64,000 nt of DNA from UBA6055 sp965203755 (GCA_965203755.1 OZ241910.1:2542001-2606000); one strand, 5' to 3'. Numbered from the stretch's first letter, positions 46,420 through 55,861 are shown. Numbers and translations: made by a program. Notes: generated by a model from the letters alone, not told the origin.

Positions 46420-47154
46420 CTATTCTTCCTCATCCTCACCCAAATAAGCCTCAATCACAGCTGGGTCATTCTTGACATCCTGGGGATCGCCATCAGCGAT
46501 CAGGGCGCCAAAGTTAAGCACAATCAGCCGTTGGCTTAATTCAAAGACCGCGCCCATATTATGACTGATTAGGATAATGGCTTTGCCATCCTGGTGAACG
46601 CGGTGAATATAGTCGTAAATGGTTTCCTGCAAGCGGGGATGAACGCCGGCAAAGGGCTCATCCAGAATAATAACCAAGGGGTCAAGCATCAGCAAGCGCC
46701 CCAATTCCAGCAGCTTGCGCTGGCCGCCGCTCAAGGCGCGGCTGTATTCATAGGTCAAGTGGTCGATGGTCAGCAGATTCAGAATGTCATGCGCCCGATC
46801 TTCCAGTTCTTTGTGGCGCGCGCGCGGACGAATCGCCAAACCCGGCACCATCATATTTTCCATCACGGTCATGCGCCCCAAAGCCCGTGTGATTTGAAAA
46901 GTGCGCCCCAAACCGGCTCGAGTCACATCATAAGGCGCCCGGCCATCAATGCGTCTGCCATTGAGATAAATGGTGCCGCTGCTGGGTTTCAGCATACCGC
47001 TCATCAGATTGGTCAGGGTTGTTTTGCCGGCGCCATTTGGGCCAATCAAACCAATAAGCTCCGGCTTGCCGACGGTGAACGATACATGATCGACCGCCTG
47101 GTTGCCGCCGAATCGCCGCGACAGCCGGGTTAATTCCAGATGGATATTACTCAT
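46420..47154 (-). CDS. livG: Branched-chain amino acid ABC transporter ATPase LivG
   Basis: A 244-residue HAAT ATPase. Seen: Walker A GPNGAGKTTLTNLMSG, ALSGGQRKLLELGRLLM, Walker B VIILDEPFAGVHP, and the H-loop ISHN. Its start at ATG 47154 overlaps the livM end by eight bases, showing coupling. The longer open frame to 47268 is within livM and is rejected. Confidence 0.95.
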   Translation of the reverse strand: MSNIHLELTRLSRRFGGNQAVDHVSFTVGKPELIGLIGPNGAGKTTLTNLMSGMLKPSSGTIYLNGRRIDGRAPYDVTRAGLGRTFQITRALGRMTVMENMMVPGLAIRPRARHKELEDRAHDILNLLTIDHLTYEYSRALSGGQRKLLELGRLLMLDPLVIILDEPFAGVHPRLQETIYDYIHRVHQDGKAIILISHNMGAVFELSQRLIVLNFGALIADGDPQDVKNDPAVIEAYLGEDEEE

Positions 47155-48313
47155 CCTGTTCCTCCTGCTTTGCTTTGGTTTTTTCGCCGTCCTCGCGTTT
47201 GGAGACAGTTTCCTGCATGACGAGGTCGCGGCCGCTAAACCAATCAATGATCGGATAGAGGAGTCCATTCCGCATATAGCGGAGGGTGAGCACCATCACC
47301 AGTCCAAACAGGGCGAACCGCCACGCGCCGGTTTCCCAGACAAAAGCATCCGAACCGTCCGGCAAGGTGAGGCCAAAGGGCAGTGTGATGACCACTTCGC
47401 GCATGGCTTCCAGCAAATATCGAGAAACAAAAGCGCCGGCGGCGGCGCCAAGGAGGCTCTCCATGCCGCCAATCACCGCGTAGGCGATGATGAGCGACAT
47501 CTGCAAAATTTCAAGCTGTTCGGGGATAATCCGTTCCGAGCCCACATCGCTGTAAAAGATGGCGCCGGCAAGCCCCACAATCATGCTGGTGAATACGAAA
47601 ATCAGGATTTTGTATATGACCACATTGACGCCCAATGCCGAAGCGGCGTCTTCATCTTCGCGCATGGCGCGCAGGAATAAACCAATCCGAGAATTGGCGA
47701 CCAGATACATCAATCCCAGCGTGACAATCAAAAGCGCAAACATCAGATAATACTCTATCTGCCGCGCCGCATCGACATCGGCTGTATCGATCAGGCGCCG
47801 TAGCGACAGCCCATTCGAGCCGCCGGTATAGTCATATTCAGTTAAAGCCACAATGCGAAACAATTCGGAAAAGGCTATCGTGAACAGCGCCAGGTACGAT
47901 TTGCGTAGCCGCAGCAGCAGCCAGCCAATGATCAGCCCGACCAGCCCGGCAGCCAAGGTCCCGATGATAATCGCGCCAATCGCCGAGATGGATTCTGCCG
48001 ATATCTCGATGCCGAGCATGGCGAAGATAATCCCGTCGCGGGCGATCAAACCGGCGGCATAGGCGCCGATGCCCATGAATGCCATGTGACCAAAAGAAAA
48101 CTGCCCGGCAACGCCAGCCAGCAATGCCCAGCTTGATGACATGATGGCATAAAAGAAGCCGCTGATGAACACCGTCTTGGCATAGTTCGATTGAGAGGCG
48201 TCGTTGGGAAACCACAGAAAAAACAGGACAATCAGCCCTAGCGCAAGATAACCTAAGCTGCGGCGCCCGATGCTTTTGTCAATGACAGCTTCCAGCCGTT
48301 TGAGCCAATCCAT
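47147..48313 (-). CDS. livM: Branched-chain amino acid ABC transporter permease LivM
   Basis: A 388-residue permease with about nine to ten TM segments. Seen: SWALLAGVAGQFSFGHMAFMG (broken as SWALLAGVAGQF and FGHMAFMG), GLIIGWLLLRLRKSYLALFT, and RAMREDEDAASALGVN, the EAA-like loop for LivG/LivF. The C-tail has a Lys/Glu-rich charged end. Two bases separate it from livH, and GAGG precedes its ATG. Confidence 0.95.
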   Translation of the reverse strand: MDWLKRLEAVIDKSIGRRSLGYLALGLIVLFFLWFPNDASQSNYAKTVFISGFFYAIMSSSWALLAGVAGQFSFGHMAFMGIGAYAAGLIARDGIIFAMLGIEISAESISAIGAIIIGTLAAGLVGLIIGWLLLRLRKSYLALFTIAFSELFRIVALTEYDYTGGSNGLSLRRLIDTADVDAARQIEYYLMFALLIVTLGLMYLVANSRIGLFLRAMREDEDAASALGVNVVIYKILIFVFTSMIVGLAGAIFYSDVGSERIIPEQLEILQMSLIIAYAVIGGMESLLGAAAGAFVSRYLLEAMREVVITLPFGLTLPDGSDAFVWETGAWRFALFGLVMVLTLRYMRNGLLYPIIDWFSGRDLVMQETVSKREDGEKTKAKQEEQDE

Positions 48314-48315
48314 GT

Positions 48316-49869
48316 TTAATGTTCCTCTCTTCCGAAAAGCCCGGTCGGCTTCAAAAGCAGCACCAAGGCGAAGATGACCAAGGCAAACGCTTCTTTATAA
48401 GCCGCGCCGCGGCTGGGATCCGGATAACAGCCGGCGCCAAGCGCCTCGACAATGCCAACAATGATGCCGCCGAACAGGGCCCCGGGGACCGAACCCAGGC
48501 CGCCAAGCACGACAATCACATAAGAACGTCCGACCATCTCGGCGCCGACCCACGGCACCCAGGCGAAAATCGGAATCAAAGCGGCGCCCGACATCGCCGC
48601 CAGCATTGACCCAAGACCAAATGCCAAGGTGTTCATCCTTGTCGGGCTGATGCCGGCGACGGCCGCCGCCTGTTTGTCCTGGCTGGTGGCGCGCAGGGCG
48701 CGGCCGGTCCAAGTGCGCTGCAAGAACCACAGCAGAGCGAAAATCAGCGCGATGCCAATCACCATCGCAAAGGCGCGGTCGCCAATAATGTTGATAGGAC
48801 CAAAGGGCAAGTCTTCGGTAATGTGAACGCGGTCAAATGTGAAGCGGCGGATTTCAATAAAGCGGTCGGTGCGCTGCGGGAAAGGACCAGCGACCGCAAG
48901 CGTAGTGTATTCGACAACGAAGCCAAAGCCAAATGTAATCAGGATGGCGTATTCGGCGGCGCGCTCGATGAGTCCGTCGTGCATCGGCTTGAGAAAAACG
49001 CGTTCAAACAATGCGCCCATCGCAAACACAATCACCCCGGCGACCGGAATGCCCCATATCGGGTTAATCACCACCTCGGTGCCGGTTAAGTCGCTTAAAA
49101 TTCGAGCGCCGTGCAGCAGAAAATAGAAAGAAAAATATCCGCCGACCATGTAAAGCTGACCGTGCGCGAAGCTGATGATCCCCAGAACGGAATAGATGAG
49201 CGTCAGACCGACAGCCATCAGAGAATAAATCGCGCCGATAACGACGCCATTGGCTGTTTGCTGTGTCAAATAGGTAAGCTGATACGGGGCTTGCACACAG
49301 AGATTGGTCGGATTTTGGATGGCGAACAGGGTATAAATCTGCCACGCGCCCAAGCTGCCGAGCGTAATCATCCAGTCGCGGTTGACTTTCGGGGTATAGT
49401 TCCACATTAAGCCGAAAATGAGCGGGCCAATGGCGAATCCGCCCAAAGCGGCGGCGGTGAGCACATTGCTGTCATCGGCATCGACATCATGGTAATGACG
49501 CGGAATAAAATAGGCCGCCAGCGCCGCCCAAAGCGGGCCCGCCAGAATCAGCCATAACGCCGATGGCAGGTTGGGATCAACGATCCTGACGAGAACCTGC
49601 GACGAAAGGAAAACCGCCAGCAGCACCCCGGCGGCTAATGTGGTGCGCCGAATCAGCTTGGGTTCAAAATAGAACAGCCCGACGCCCAGCGGACCCAAGG
49701 CAAAGCCGCTGATGACCCCGGCGATCTGCAGCTTGGTGATGGCAGCGGCGCCCTCGTTCTCTTGCTCCGGCTCGCGGCCGACGCCCGGCAAAACCATCAG
49801 CCCGACCACTGCCCACAGGGGCCCGGCGAGCAGGAGCCATAAGACAAAGAGCGTATCATGAATGATCAT
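48316..49869 (-). CDS. livH: LivH-type permease with duplicated N-terminal membrane extension
   Basis: A 517-residue protein. Residues about 200-517 are a normal LivH (TANGVVIGAIYSLMAVGLTL, SFAHGQLYMVGGYF, LRATSQDKQAAAVAGI as EAA loop, GGLGSVPGALFGGI). Residues 1-200 are extra: an internal duplication gives WLLLAGPLWA (11-20) and WLILAGPLWA (106-115), followed by SGFALGPLGVGLFYFEPK (54-71) and GGFAIGPLIFGLMWNYTPK (143-161). Each unit predicts two to three membrane helices. Typical LivH is about 290 residues. GGGAAC precedes the ATG at 49869, so translation does start here. Confidence 0.92.
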   Translation of the reverse strand: MIIHDTLFVLWLLLAGPLWAVVGLMVLPGVGREPEQENEGAAAITKLQIAGVISGFALGPLGVGLFYFEPKLIRRTTLAAGVLLAVFLSSQVLVRIVDPNLPSALWLILAGPLWAALAAYFIPRHYHDVDADDSNVLTAAALGGFAIGPLIFGLMWNYTPKVNRDWMITLGSLGAWQIYTLFAIQNPTNLCVQAPYQLTYLTQQTANGVVIGAIYSLMAVGLTLIYSVLGIISFAHGQLYMVGGYFSFYFLLHGARILSDLTGTEVVINPIWGIPVAGVIVFAMGALFERVFLKPMHDGLIERAAEYAILITFGFGFVVEYTTLAVAGPFPQRTDRFIEIRRFTFDRVHITEDLPFGPINIIGDRAFAMVIGIALIFALLWFLQRTWTGRALRATSQDKQAAAVAGISPTRMNTLAFGLGSMLAAMSGAALIPIFAWVPWVGAEMVGRSYVIVVLGGLGSVPGALFGGIIVGIVEALGAGCYPDPSRGAAYKEAFALVIFALVLLLKPTGLFGREEH

Positions 49870-49961
49870 AATGATGTTCCCTGATAAATGAACCAGGGGG
49901 CGGGCAAAATGCCCACCCGCCTTGACTGACGATTATTTCAGACTTGAACCTTGAACATCCA

Positions 49962-51305
49962 TTAGGGCGATGTCCCCGGCATGATATAGGCCGAACCATG
50001 CGTCTGATAGACTTCGGGATACACGACCGCAGCGTCCAGGGCGCTTTGACCCTGCTCGAAGTATTGCATCACGGTCACAATCGGATCAGGCCACTGATGC
50101 CACATATAAGTCGGCGTGCCTTCGGGAAGCTCTGGATTGTGGCTGCCATAGGTGAAGTAGTAGCGGCCTTGCGACAAGGCGATGTCGGCGGTTTCGATAG
50201 CCGCGGCGATGGCATCGGCGTCGGTATAGCTGCCGGCGCGTTCCATGGCATCCGCCATCAGCCAAACGCTGTCATAAGATGCCATCCCAAAGCTGGGAAT
50301 GATATCGCCAAATTCCTCTTCATACTTCGCGTTCAACTCAATCGCGGTGTCGTTGAACAGGCTGGGGATGATGCCAACGCGGTTGAAGGCGCAGTAATTG
50401 CCATCAGGGACGGTTGCCCAGTACTGTTCCGACTGGAAGGCGATCTGGTTGGTGACGCAGATGGTGTCTTCGGTCGGCGCAATGCCGAGTTCAGCCATTT
50501 GCTGGGTGAGGTTGAAGGAGGTTTCGCCAGTGACCACAATGCGGATGGCATCGGGCGCCTGCGGCCGCGCCTGAATGCGGCTTAGTATCGGGACAAAATC
50601 TTCGGTGCCCAGTTCAACATCCAGCTGCTCGACGCTGACGCCGGCCGCTTCCAGCCGCGCCTGCTCGTCGGCGGCCGCCGGCTGACCATAGTCGGTATTT
50701 TCGACAATCAGGACGACGTCTTCGGCGCCGAGAGCAATCAGCCAGTCGGTCACCACGCTGCCGACCATGGAACTGGAGGGCGAAACGCGGAAGATATAAT
50801 CCACGCCATCTTCAATCCGCGGCGGGGCGCCATCGTATTCAATAATGCCGTTCGCGCTTACATTGTCGTTCCACGGCTCCGAGAACACGGTCGGGATTTG
50901 ATTCTCCTGCATGATGCCCATCGTCGCCAAACCCACGGCGCTGTGATAGACACCTACCATACCTTTGGCGTCATTTTCCAAAATCAGCCGTTCGGCAACA
51001 GCCTGACCCCGTTCGGGGCTGCCTTCAGAATCGCCGGTGATCACTTCAATTTGATAATTCACCCCATCAATTTCAAGGCCGCAGTCGGCATTAATATCGG
51101 CCGCCGCCTGACCAAATGCCCAATCCATAGCCACGCCGCCGGCAACCGCGCCCGGCGCCGACATGGGGGCAATGCCGCCGAAAGTAATGACCTCTTCGGC
51201 GAACTCACAATGGCCATCGGCATGGATCATGCTCATGGGCATCAGGGCGATCATCACAAAAATAGTGATAAGGCTTAAAATCAGTGATTTTCGTTTCATC
51301 ATCAT
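49962..51305 (-). CDS. livK: Branched-chain amino acid/amide ABC transporter substrate-binding protein
   Basis: A 447-residue exported binding protein of the Peripla_BP_6 (LIV-BP) family. Signal peptide at 1-27 (RKSLILSLITIFVMIALMP, then HADG). The mature part starts ITFGGIAPMSAPGAVAGGVA and has the expected LIV-BP order (AAADINADCGLEIDG, GDSEGSP, VVTDWL). AGGAG precedes triple ATGs at 51305/51302/51299; the first is used here. First gene of the cluster. Its ligand may be a branched amino acid, amide or other small solute. Confidence 0.93.
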   Translation of the reverse strand: MMMKRKSLILSLITIFVMIALMPMSMIHADGHCEFAEEVITFGGIAPMSAPGAVAGGVAMDWAFGQAAADINADCGLEIDGVNYQIEVITGDSEGSPERGQAVAERLILENDAKGMVGVYHSAVGLATMGIMQENQIPTVFSEPWNDNVSANGIIEYDGAPPRIEDGVDYIFRVSPSSSMVGSVVTDWLIALGAEDVVLIVENTDYGQPAAADEQARLEAAGVSVEQLDVELGTEDFVPILSRIQARPQAPDAIRIVVTGETSFNLTQQMAELGIAPTEDTICVTNQIAFQSEQYWATVPDGNYCAFNRVGIIPSLFNDTAIELNAKYEEEFGDIIPSFGMASYDSVWLMADAMERAGSYTDADAIAAAIETADIALSQGRYYFTYGSHNPELPEGTPTYMWHQWPDPIVTVMQYFEQGQSALDAAVVYPEVYQTHGSAYIMPGTSP

Positions 51306-51393
51306 GCTTCTCCTAAGACGTCTAAATAATAGAATCTGACAATGGCGCATGGTCACAGGCAAAACAAGCCGTGAATTGCGACGCACAATATAA

Positions 51394-51422
51394 ACATTAA
51401 CCCGCGCCGTCGATATTGTCAA
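51394..51422 (-). promoter_or_regulatory. Candidate promoter of the Liv operon
   Basis: Minus strand TTGACA (51417-51422) with TAATGT 17 bp downstream (51394-51399). The -35 is perfect and the -10 is weak. It is about 90 bp upstream of the binding-protein start. Confidence 0.45.
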
Positions 51423-51452
51423 GCAAATGCCAAGAGACCAACCTGCGCCTTC

Positions 51453-51479
51453 TTGACGGGGGCAGTCTAATGATAAAAT
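51453..51479 (+). promoter_or_regulatory. Promoter of GT39-like copy 1
   Basis: TTGACG (51453-51458) and TAAAAT (51474-51479), 15-bp spacer. The identical hexamers and spacer recur before copy 2. Short spacing suggests a weak or activator-dependent promoter. Confidence 0.5.
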
Positions 51480-51519
51480 ACATCCGAGCGGCTTGTTTCT
51501 TAACATAAGGGAGAATATC

Positions 51520-53130
51520 ATGTTTGCCGGTCGTCGTTACACGCTGTTGCTGGCTGCTGCCGCGGCGCTGGGCGCGGGCATGGTTCTGCTGCACGGGACC
51601 GCCTATGGGCCCGGGCTGCATTTTGACTCGGTCTTATACGTTCTCGCATCCCGCAGTATGCTGGCTGGGGAAGGGTTTGGGCCGCTTCCACCTAAACCGC
51701 CGCTGTACGCTGTCATGATGGCGGCGCCGGGCATGCTTGGGATAGACCCCCACGCCGTTGCCGGCCCGCTCAATGCGCTTGTGTTTGGTCTGACCATCTT
51801 CGTCGCCGGGCATTGGCTGCGGCAGCGCATCGCATCCCGCCTGCTGGCTCTGTGGGGCTGTTTGGCGGTCGCCTCGGCGCCGCCTCTGGTCTCGGTCTCG
51901 TCGTGGGCGCTGTCGGAACCGACCTTCATCCTCTTTGTTACGCTGGCGCTGTTTTCTATGGAGCGGTACCTGCGCGAAGGCAAACGCGCCGCGCTGATTT
52001 GGGCGGCGCTGCTGACGGCTTTGGCTTGCGTGACGCGGCGCATCGGTCCTACCCTGATCATGACCCTGCTACCGCTCCTGCTGCTTCAGCCGGGCGCGCC
52101 GCTGCTGGGGAAGGTGAAGCGCGGCGCGGTATTCGCGCTGATTGCCGTCACCCCATTCAGTCTGTGGATGCTGTATAACCTGGCGGCTTCCGGATTCCTT
52201 TTTGGCTCTCCTGAATCCGGTTCTCTTGAAGGCTACAACACCCTGCACCGGACTCTGAATGTGCTGCTGATTGAGCTAGCGGAGTGGCTCCTGCCTAATC
52301 CGCCGGCGGACGAGGGGCAGTGGTATGCAGTGGCGCTGGGTGCGACGGCGCTGGGCGCCGCCGGCCTATTCGCGCTGGCGGCCGCCGTCGCGTTTGTGTT
52401 CATTCACACATACCGCAAGCCGGCATTGCGGCGCAGCTGGATTTTCTTTTGTCTGCATGGCGGTTTTGCACTGGTCTATCTCATCTTAATTGTGGTAGCG
52501 TCAGAAGTATGGTGGGTTAATATCGGGTGGACGAACAGGAGATATTGGGCGCCGGCGTATATTCCACTGCTCTTCGCCCTGGTCTTTCTGCTGGATCGCC
52601 TGCTGCTTTGGCTGCGGCAGCGGTCTTGGGCAAGAAGCGCGGTGATTAGAACATTTGTATGGGGGGGGGCGATTCTGCTTTTCATCTGGCTCGGCAATAA
52701 CGTCAGATTGAATGGACTGACGATCATCCGAGCCAACAGCAGCGAAGCCGGACACCTTGACCGCGGCTATGCGGCGCCGGCGTGGATAAACGATGTGACG
52801 CGCTTCATCCGCGAAGAGCAGCTGGAGGGCATCATCATCGCCAACAAGGATACAAGCCTGGACATTCACACCGACCCCGCCAAGATCGCTGCCGTTCGTC
52901 CTATGCCTTGGCGGCTGAAGAAGCTGCAGCAGGCCATCGAGCGGGCTGTCGCTGTGGACGATACGTATCTGGTCGTTTTCAATGACACCATCCCGATGAC
53001 TCCTTTTCCCCCAAGGGACTATGGGCTTGCCGAATTGGAAGCCATGCCAGAATTGGAACGGCTGGCGCAGCTGGACAGCGGCATCATTTTTCGGGTCAAT
53101 CGATATCGAACCGAGGGGGCGGGCGACTAG
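51520..53130 (+). CDS. GT39/ArnT-like membrane protein, copy 1
   Basis: A 536-residue protein with about ten to eleven TM segments and a C-terminal periplasmic-type domain (about 420-536). The first external loop contains GLHFDSVLYVLASRSMLAG, where the Asp is placed like the catalytic Asp of GT-C glycosyltransferases (PMT, ArnT). It would transfer a sugar from a lipid-phosphate donor to surface glycans or proteins. GGGAG precedes ATG 51520. A G9 tract (52661-52669) lies in the coding sequence and is a potential frameshift site. A near-identical start (FAGRRYTLLLAAAAALGAG) is shared with copy 2. Confidence 0.82.
   Translation: MFAGRRYTLLLAAAAALGAGMVLLHGTAYGPGLHFDSVLYVLASRSMLAGEGFGPLPPKPPLYAVMMAAPGMLGIDPHAVAGPLNALVFGLTIFVAGHWLRQRIASRLLALWGCLAVASAPPLVSVSSWALSEPTFILFVTLALFSMERYLREGKRAALIWAALLTALACVTRRIGPTLIMTLLPLLLLQPGAPLLGKVKRGAVFALIAVTPFSLWMLYNLAASGFLFGSPESGSLEGYNTLHRTLNVLLIELAEWLLPNPPADEGQWYAVALGATALGAAGLFALAAAVAFVFIHTYRKPALRRSWIFFCLHGGFALVYLILIVVASEVWWVNIGWTNRRYWAPAYIPLLFALVFLLDRLLLWLRQRSWARSAVIRTFVWGGAILLFIWLGNNVRLNGLTIIRANSSEAGHLDRGYAAPAWINDVTRFIREEQLEGIIIANKDTSLDIHTDPAKIAAVRPMPWRLKKLQQAIERAVAVDDTYLVVFNDTIPMTPFPPRDYGLAELEAMPELERLAQLDSGIIFRVNRYRTEGAGD
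52661..52669 (+). repeat. G9 tract inside GT39-like copy 1
   Basis: Nine consecutive G within the coding region. Slippage by one or two bases would truncate the protein. Copy 2 has no such run at the equivalent place. Confidence 0.8.
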
Positions 53131-53212
53131 CCGCCAAGGGGCGGGGCATCAACGCATCAACATCCGATTTTGCTGTGTCCGCTGCATTCACCACTTCCCA
53201 ACCCGCGCCTTT

Positions 53213-53239
53213 TTGACGGAGGCAGTCTAATGATAAAAT
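53213..53239 (+). promoter_or_regulatory. Promoter of GT39-like copy 2
   Basis: TTGACG (53213-53218) and TAAAAT (53234-53239), 15-bp spacer, same as copy 1. Confidence 0.5.
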
Positions 53240-53279
53240 ACATCCGAGCGGCTTGTTCTTTAACATAAGGGAGAATATC

Positions 53280-54878
53280 ATGTTTGCCGGTCGTCGTTAC
53301 AACCTGTTGCTGGCTGCTGCCGCGGCGCTGGGCGCGGGCATGGTTCTGCTGCGCGGGGCCGCTTATGGAGCCGGACTGCACTATGACTCTATGCACTACA
53401 TATCGTTCAATGAAAGCCTGATGGCCAGGTCTGGTCAACCGCCGCTGTATTCAGCGCTCCTGGCGGTGGGCAGTCTCTTTTCTGGGCTTGACCCGCATGC
53501 TGCCGCCGGTCCGCTCAATGCGCTTCTGTTTGGTCTGACCATCTTCGTCGCCGGACACTGGCTGCGGCGGCGCATCGCATCCCGCCTGCTGGCTCTGTGG
53601 GGCTGTTTGGCAGTCGCCTCGGCGCTGCACTTGACCTCGGTCGCGTCGTGGGCTTTGTCGGAACCGGCCTTCATCCTCTTCGTCACGCTGGCGCTGTTTT
53701 CTATCGACCGGTACCTATGCGAAGACAAACGCGCCGCGCTGATTTGGGCGGCGCTGTTCATCGCTCTGGCTTGCCTGACGCGGAACATCGGTCTCATCCT
53801 GGTCATCATTCTGCTGCCATTCTTGCTGCTTCAGCCGGGCACGCCGCCGCTGGAGAAGGTGAAGCGCGGCGCGGTATTCGCGCTGATTGCCCTCATGCCA
53901 GTCAGTCTGTGGCTGCTGCGTAACCTGCTGCTTGCCGGCTTCCCTTTCGGCATTGCGAATCCTCCTTGGGGCAACTCTACCCTGCATCGGAATCTGAATG
54001 TGCTGCTGATTGAACTAGCGGAGTGGATCCTGCCTAATCCACCGGCGGACGAGGGGCAGTGGTATGCAGTGTCGCTGGGTGCGACGGCGCTGGGCGCCGC
54101 CGGCCTATTCGCGCTGGCGGCCGCCGTCGCGTTTGCCTTCATTCGCACCTACCGCAAGCCGGAACTGTGGCGCCGCTGGAGCTCCTTCTGTCTGCATGGC
54201 GGTTTTGCTCTGGTCTATCTCATCTCAATCATTATAGTGTCGAAGTTATGGCATCTTGATATCGGGTGGACGAACAGGAGATATTGGGCGCCGGCGTATA
54301 TTCCACTGCTCTTCGCCCTGGTCTTTCTGCTGGATCGCCTGCTGCTTTGGCTGCGGTCGCGGCCTTGGACGGAAAGCGCAGTAATTAGAACATTTGCGCG
54401 GGTGGGGCCGGCTGTGCTTGGCATTCTGCTTTTCATCTGGATTGGCTACAACGTTGGGTTGAACTGGCTGGCTGTCATCCGCGACAACGATGTCGGAGCC
54501 AAGCATCTTGACAAGGGCTATGCGGCGCCGGCGTGGCGGGATAACGATGTGATCCACTTCATCCGCGAAGCGCAGCTGGAAGGCGCCATCATCGCCAACC
54601 GGCATGTCAATGTGTACTTTCACACCGACCCCGCCAAGATCCACGCTGTTCATCCTTTGGCTAGAAGGATGGATAAGCTGAAACAAAAAATCGAACAGGT
54701 TGCAGCTGTGGACGATGCGTATCTGGTTGTTTTCAATGACACCATTCCGATGACTCCTCTTCCACCAAGGGACTTCGGGCTTGCCGAATTGGAAGCCATG
54801 CCAGCGTTGGAACGGCTGGCGCAGCTGGACAGCGGCGTCATCTTTCGGGTCAATCGGTATCGAGCGGCGGGTGACTAG
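53280..54878 (+). CDS. GT39/ArnT-like membrane protein, copy 2
   Basis: A 532-residue paralogue of the preceding gene, alignable end to end. The loop is GLHYDSMHYISFNESLMAR, so the Asp is kept, but the following residues and the loop lengths differ from copy 1, while TM segments and the C-terminal domain (DTIPMTPLPPRDFGLAELEA) are nearly the same. This pattern suggests changed acceptor or donor specificity after duplication. GGGAG precedes ATG 53280. Regulation should be the same as copy 1, given the duplicated promoter. Confidence 0.82.
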   Translation: MFAGRRYNLLLAAAAALGAGMVLLRGAAYGAGLHYDSMHYISFNESLMARSGQPPLYSALLAVGSLFSGLDPHAAAGPLNALLFGLTIFVAGHWLRRRIASRLLALWGCLAVASALHLTSVASWALSEPAFILFVTLALFSIDRYLCEDKRAALIWAALFIALACLTRNIGLILVIILLPFLLLQPGTPPLEKVKRGAVFALIALMPVSLWLLRNLLLAGFPFGIANPPWGNSTLHRNLNVLLIELAEWILPNPPADEGQWYAVSLGATALGAAGLFALAAAVAFAFIRTYRKPELWRRWSSFCLHGGFALVYLISIIIVSKLWHLDIGWTNRRYWAPAYIPLLFALVFLLDRLLLWLRSRPWTESAVIRTFARVGPAVLGILLFIWIGYNVGLNWLAVIRDNDVGAKHLDKGYAAPAWRDNDVIHFIREAQLEGAIIANRHVNVYFHTDPAKIHAVHPLARRMDKLKQKIEQVAAVDDAYLVVFNDTIPMTPLPPRDFGLAELEAMPALERLAQLDSGVIFRVNRYRAAGD

Positions 54879-55027
54879 CCGCTAAGGGGGATTCAACGCA
54901 TAAAACATCCGATTTTGCCGCGTCCGCTGTATGCTCGCTTTTCTTGAATGAATCCATATCGGCGCCGGCGGCTGAAGCGCATGATTGGGTGGGTGCGAAT
55001 TGTCAATAATTAGATGAGGTTATCAAA

Positions 55028-55861
55028 ATGAGCGACTTAACGATTGGCTGCGCGCTTTGGACCTTGGGTCCGACGCCAGACGTAAAGACCTTGGCGCAGC
55101 ACATGGAAACAGCCGCCGAAATCGGCTGTACATCGGTGCAGCCCTGGATTGTCAACGTGGAATACACCCCCTGCATACTCGACCCCGAAGTTGGCGCCGC
55201 TGCCGACCGCCGCGAAATCAGGGCCATCGCCGAGTCGCTGGGCTTGTCCTTTAGCGGCTTTTGCGCCCAGCTGCAAGGAGCGGTGACTTATGGCGGCCTG
55301 GAAGAAAGCGAAGGCTTGCAGTGGCGGATTGACAAGACCAAGCAAGCGCTGACCACGGCTGCCGAATTGGGCGGCGACATCGTAACGACCCATGCCGGTG
55401 TTTTGCCGGACGATTCGTCCGCGCCCGCTTATCAAACAATGTTGGGTTCCGTCGCCGAAATCGCGGCATACGCCCAGCAGCTAGGCGTCTATTTCGCGCT
55501 GGAGACCGGTCAAGAATCGCCGCAGACGCTCAAAACGTTTATCGAAACCGTTGACAATCCCTGGCTCAAGGTGAATTACGACCCCTGCAATCTGCTGCGA
55601 TTCGGCTCGCAGGCCGGCGCCATACAAGGGGTGCGTATCCTCGGCGACAAAATTGTGCATACCCATGCCAAAGACTGGAATCCAGCGACAAAACGCGCCA
55701 CCTGCGGCGAAGGCTTGGTGCCTTGGGCGGGGTATATCCAAGCCCTTAAAGACATCGGGTATGCCGGTGTACTCGCCATTGAAGACGAGACCGGCAACGC
55801 CGACATGATAGGCTCGATTGGGCGCAGCTATGCCTTTTTGCAGGGGGTTTTGGATGATTAA
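55028..55861 (+). CDS. Sugar phosphate isomerase/epimerase (xylose-isomerase-like TIM barrel)
   Basis: A 277-residue AP_endonuc_2-type TIM-barrel protein. Seen: WTLGPTPDVKTLAQHMETAA at the start, DIVTTHAGVLPDD, FALETGQESPQTL with the metal-binding Glu, NYDPCNLLRFG, and HTHAKDWNP (His and Asp metal ligands), then GEGLVPWAGY and LAIEDE. It would interconvert keto sugars or inosose-type compounds. It overlaps the next gene by eight bases, indicating a shared pathway with the Gfo/Idh/MocA enzyme. Confidence 0.93.
   Translation: MSDLTIGCALWTLGPTPDVKTLAQHMETAAEIGCTSVQPWIVNVEYTPCILDPEVGAAADRREIRAIAESLGLSFSGFCAQLQGAVTYGGLEESEGLQWRIDKTKQALTTAAELGGDIVTTHAGVLPDDSSAPAYQTMLGSVAEIAAYAQQLGVYFALETGQESPQTLKTFIETVDNPWLKVNYDPCNLLRFGSQAGAIQGVRILGDKIVHTHAKDWNPATKRATCGEGLVPWAGYIQALKDIGYAGVLAIEDETGNADMIGSIGRSYAFLQGVLDD

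Larger units (their letters stand above)
51441..53192 (+). repeat. Tandem duplication, copy 1 (promoter plus GT39-like gene)
   Basis: The unit from ACCTGCGCCTTCTTGACGGG (51441) through the gene to CATCCGATTTTGCTGTGTCC recurs at 53201-54937 with a 1,760-bp offset. The promoter and ribosome binding site are almost identical; the coding parts diverge in places. Confidence 0.9.
53201..54937 (+). repeat. Tandem duplication, copy 2
   Basis: Begins ACCCGCGCCTTTTTGACGGA (53201), matching 51441, and ends in CATCCGATTTTGCCGCGTCC before 54937. See copy 1. Confidence 0.9.
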
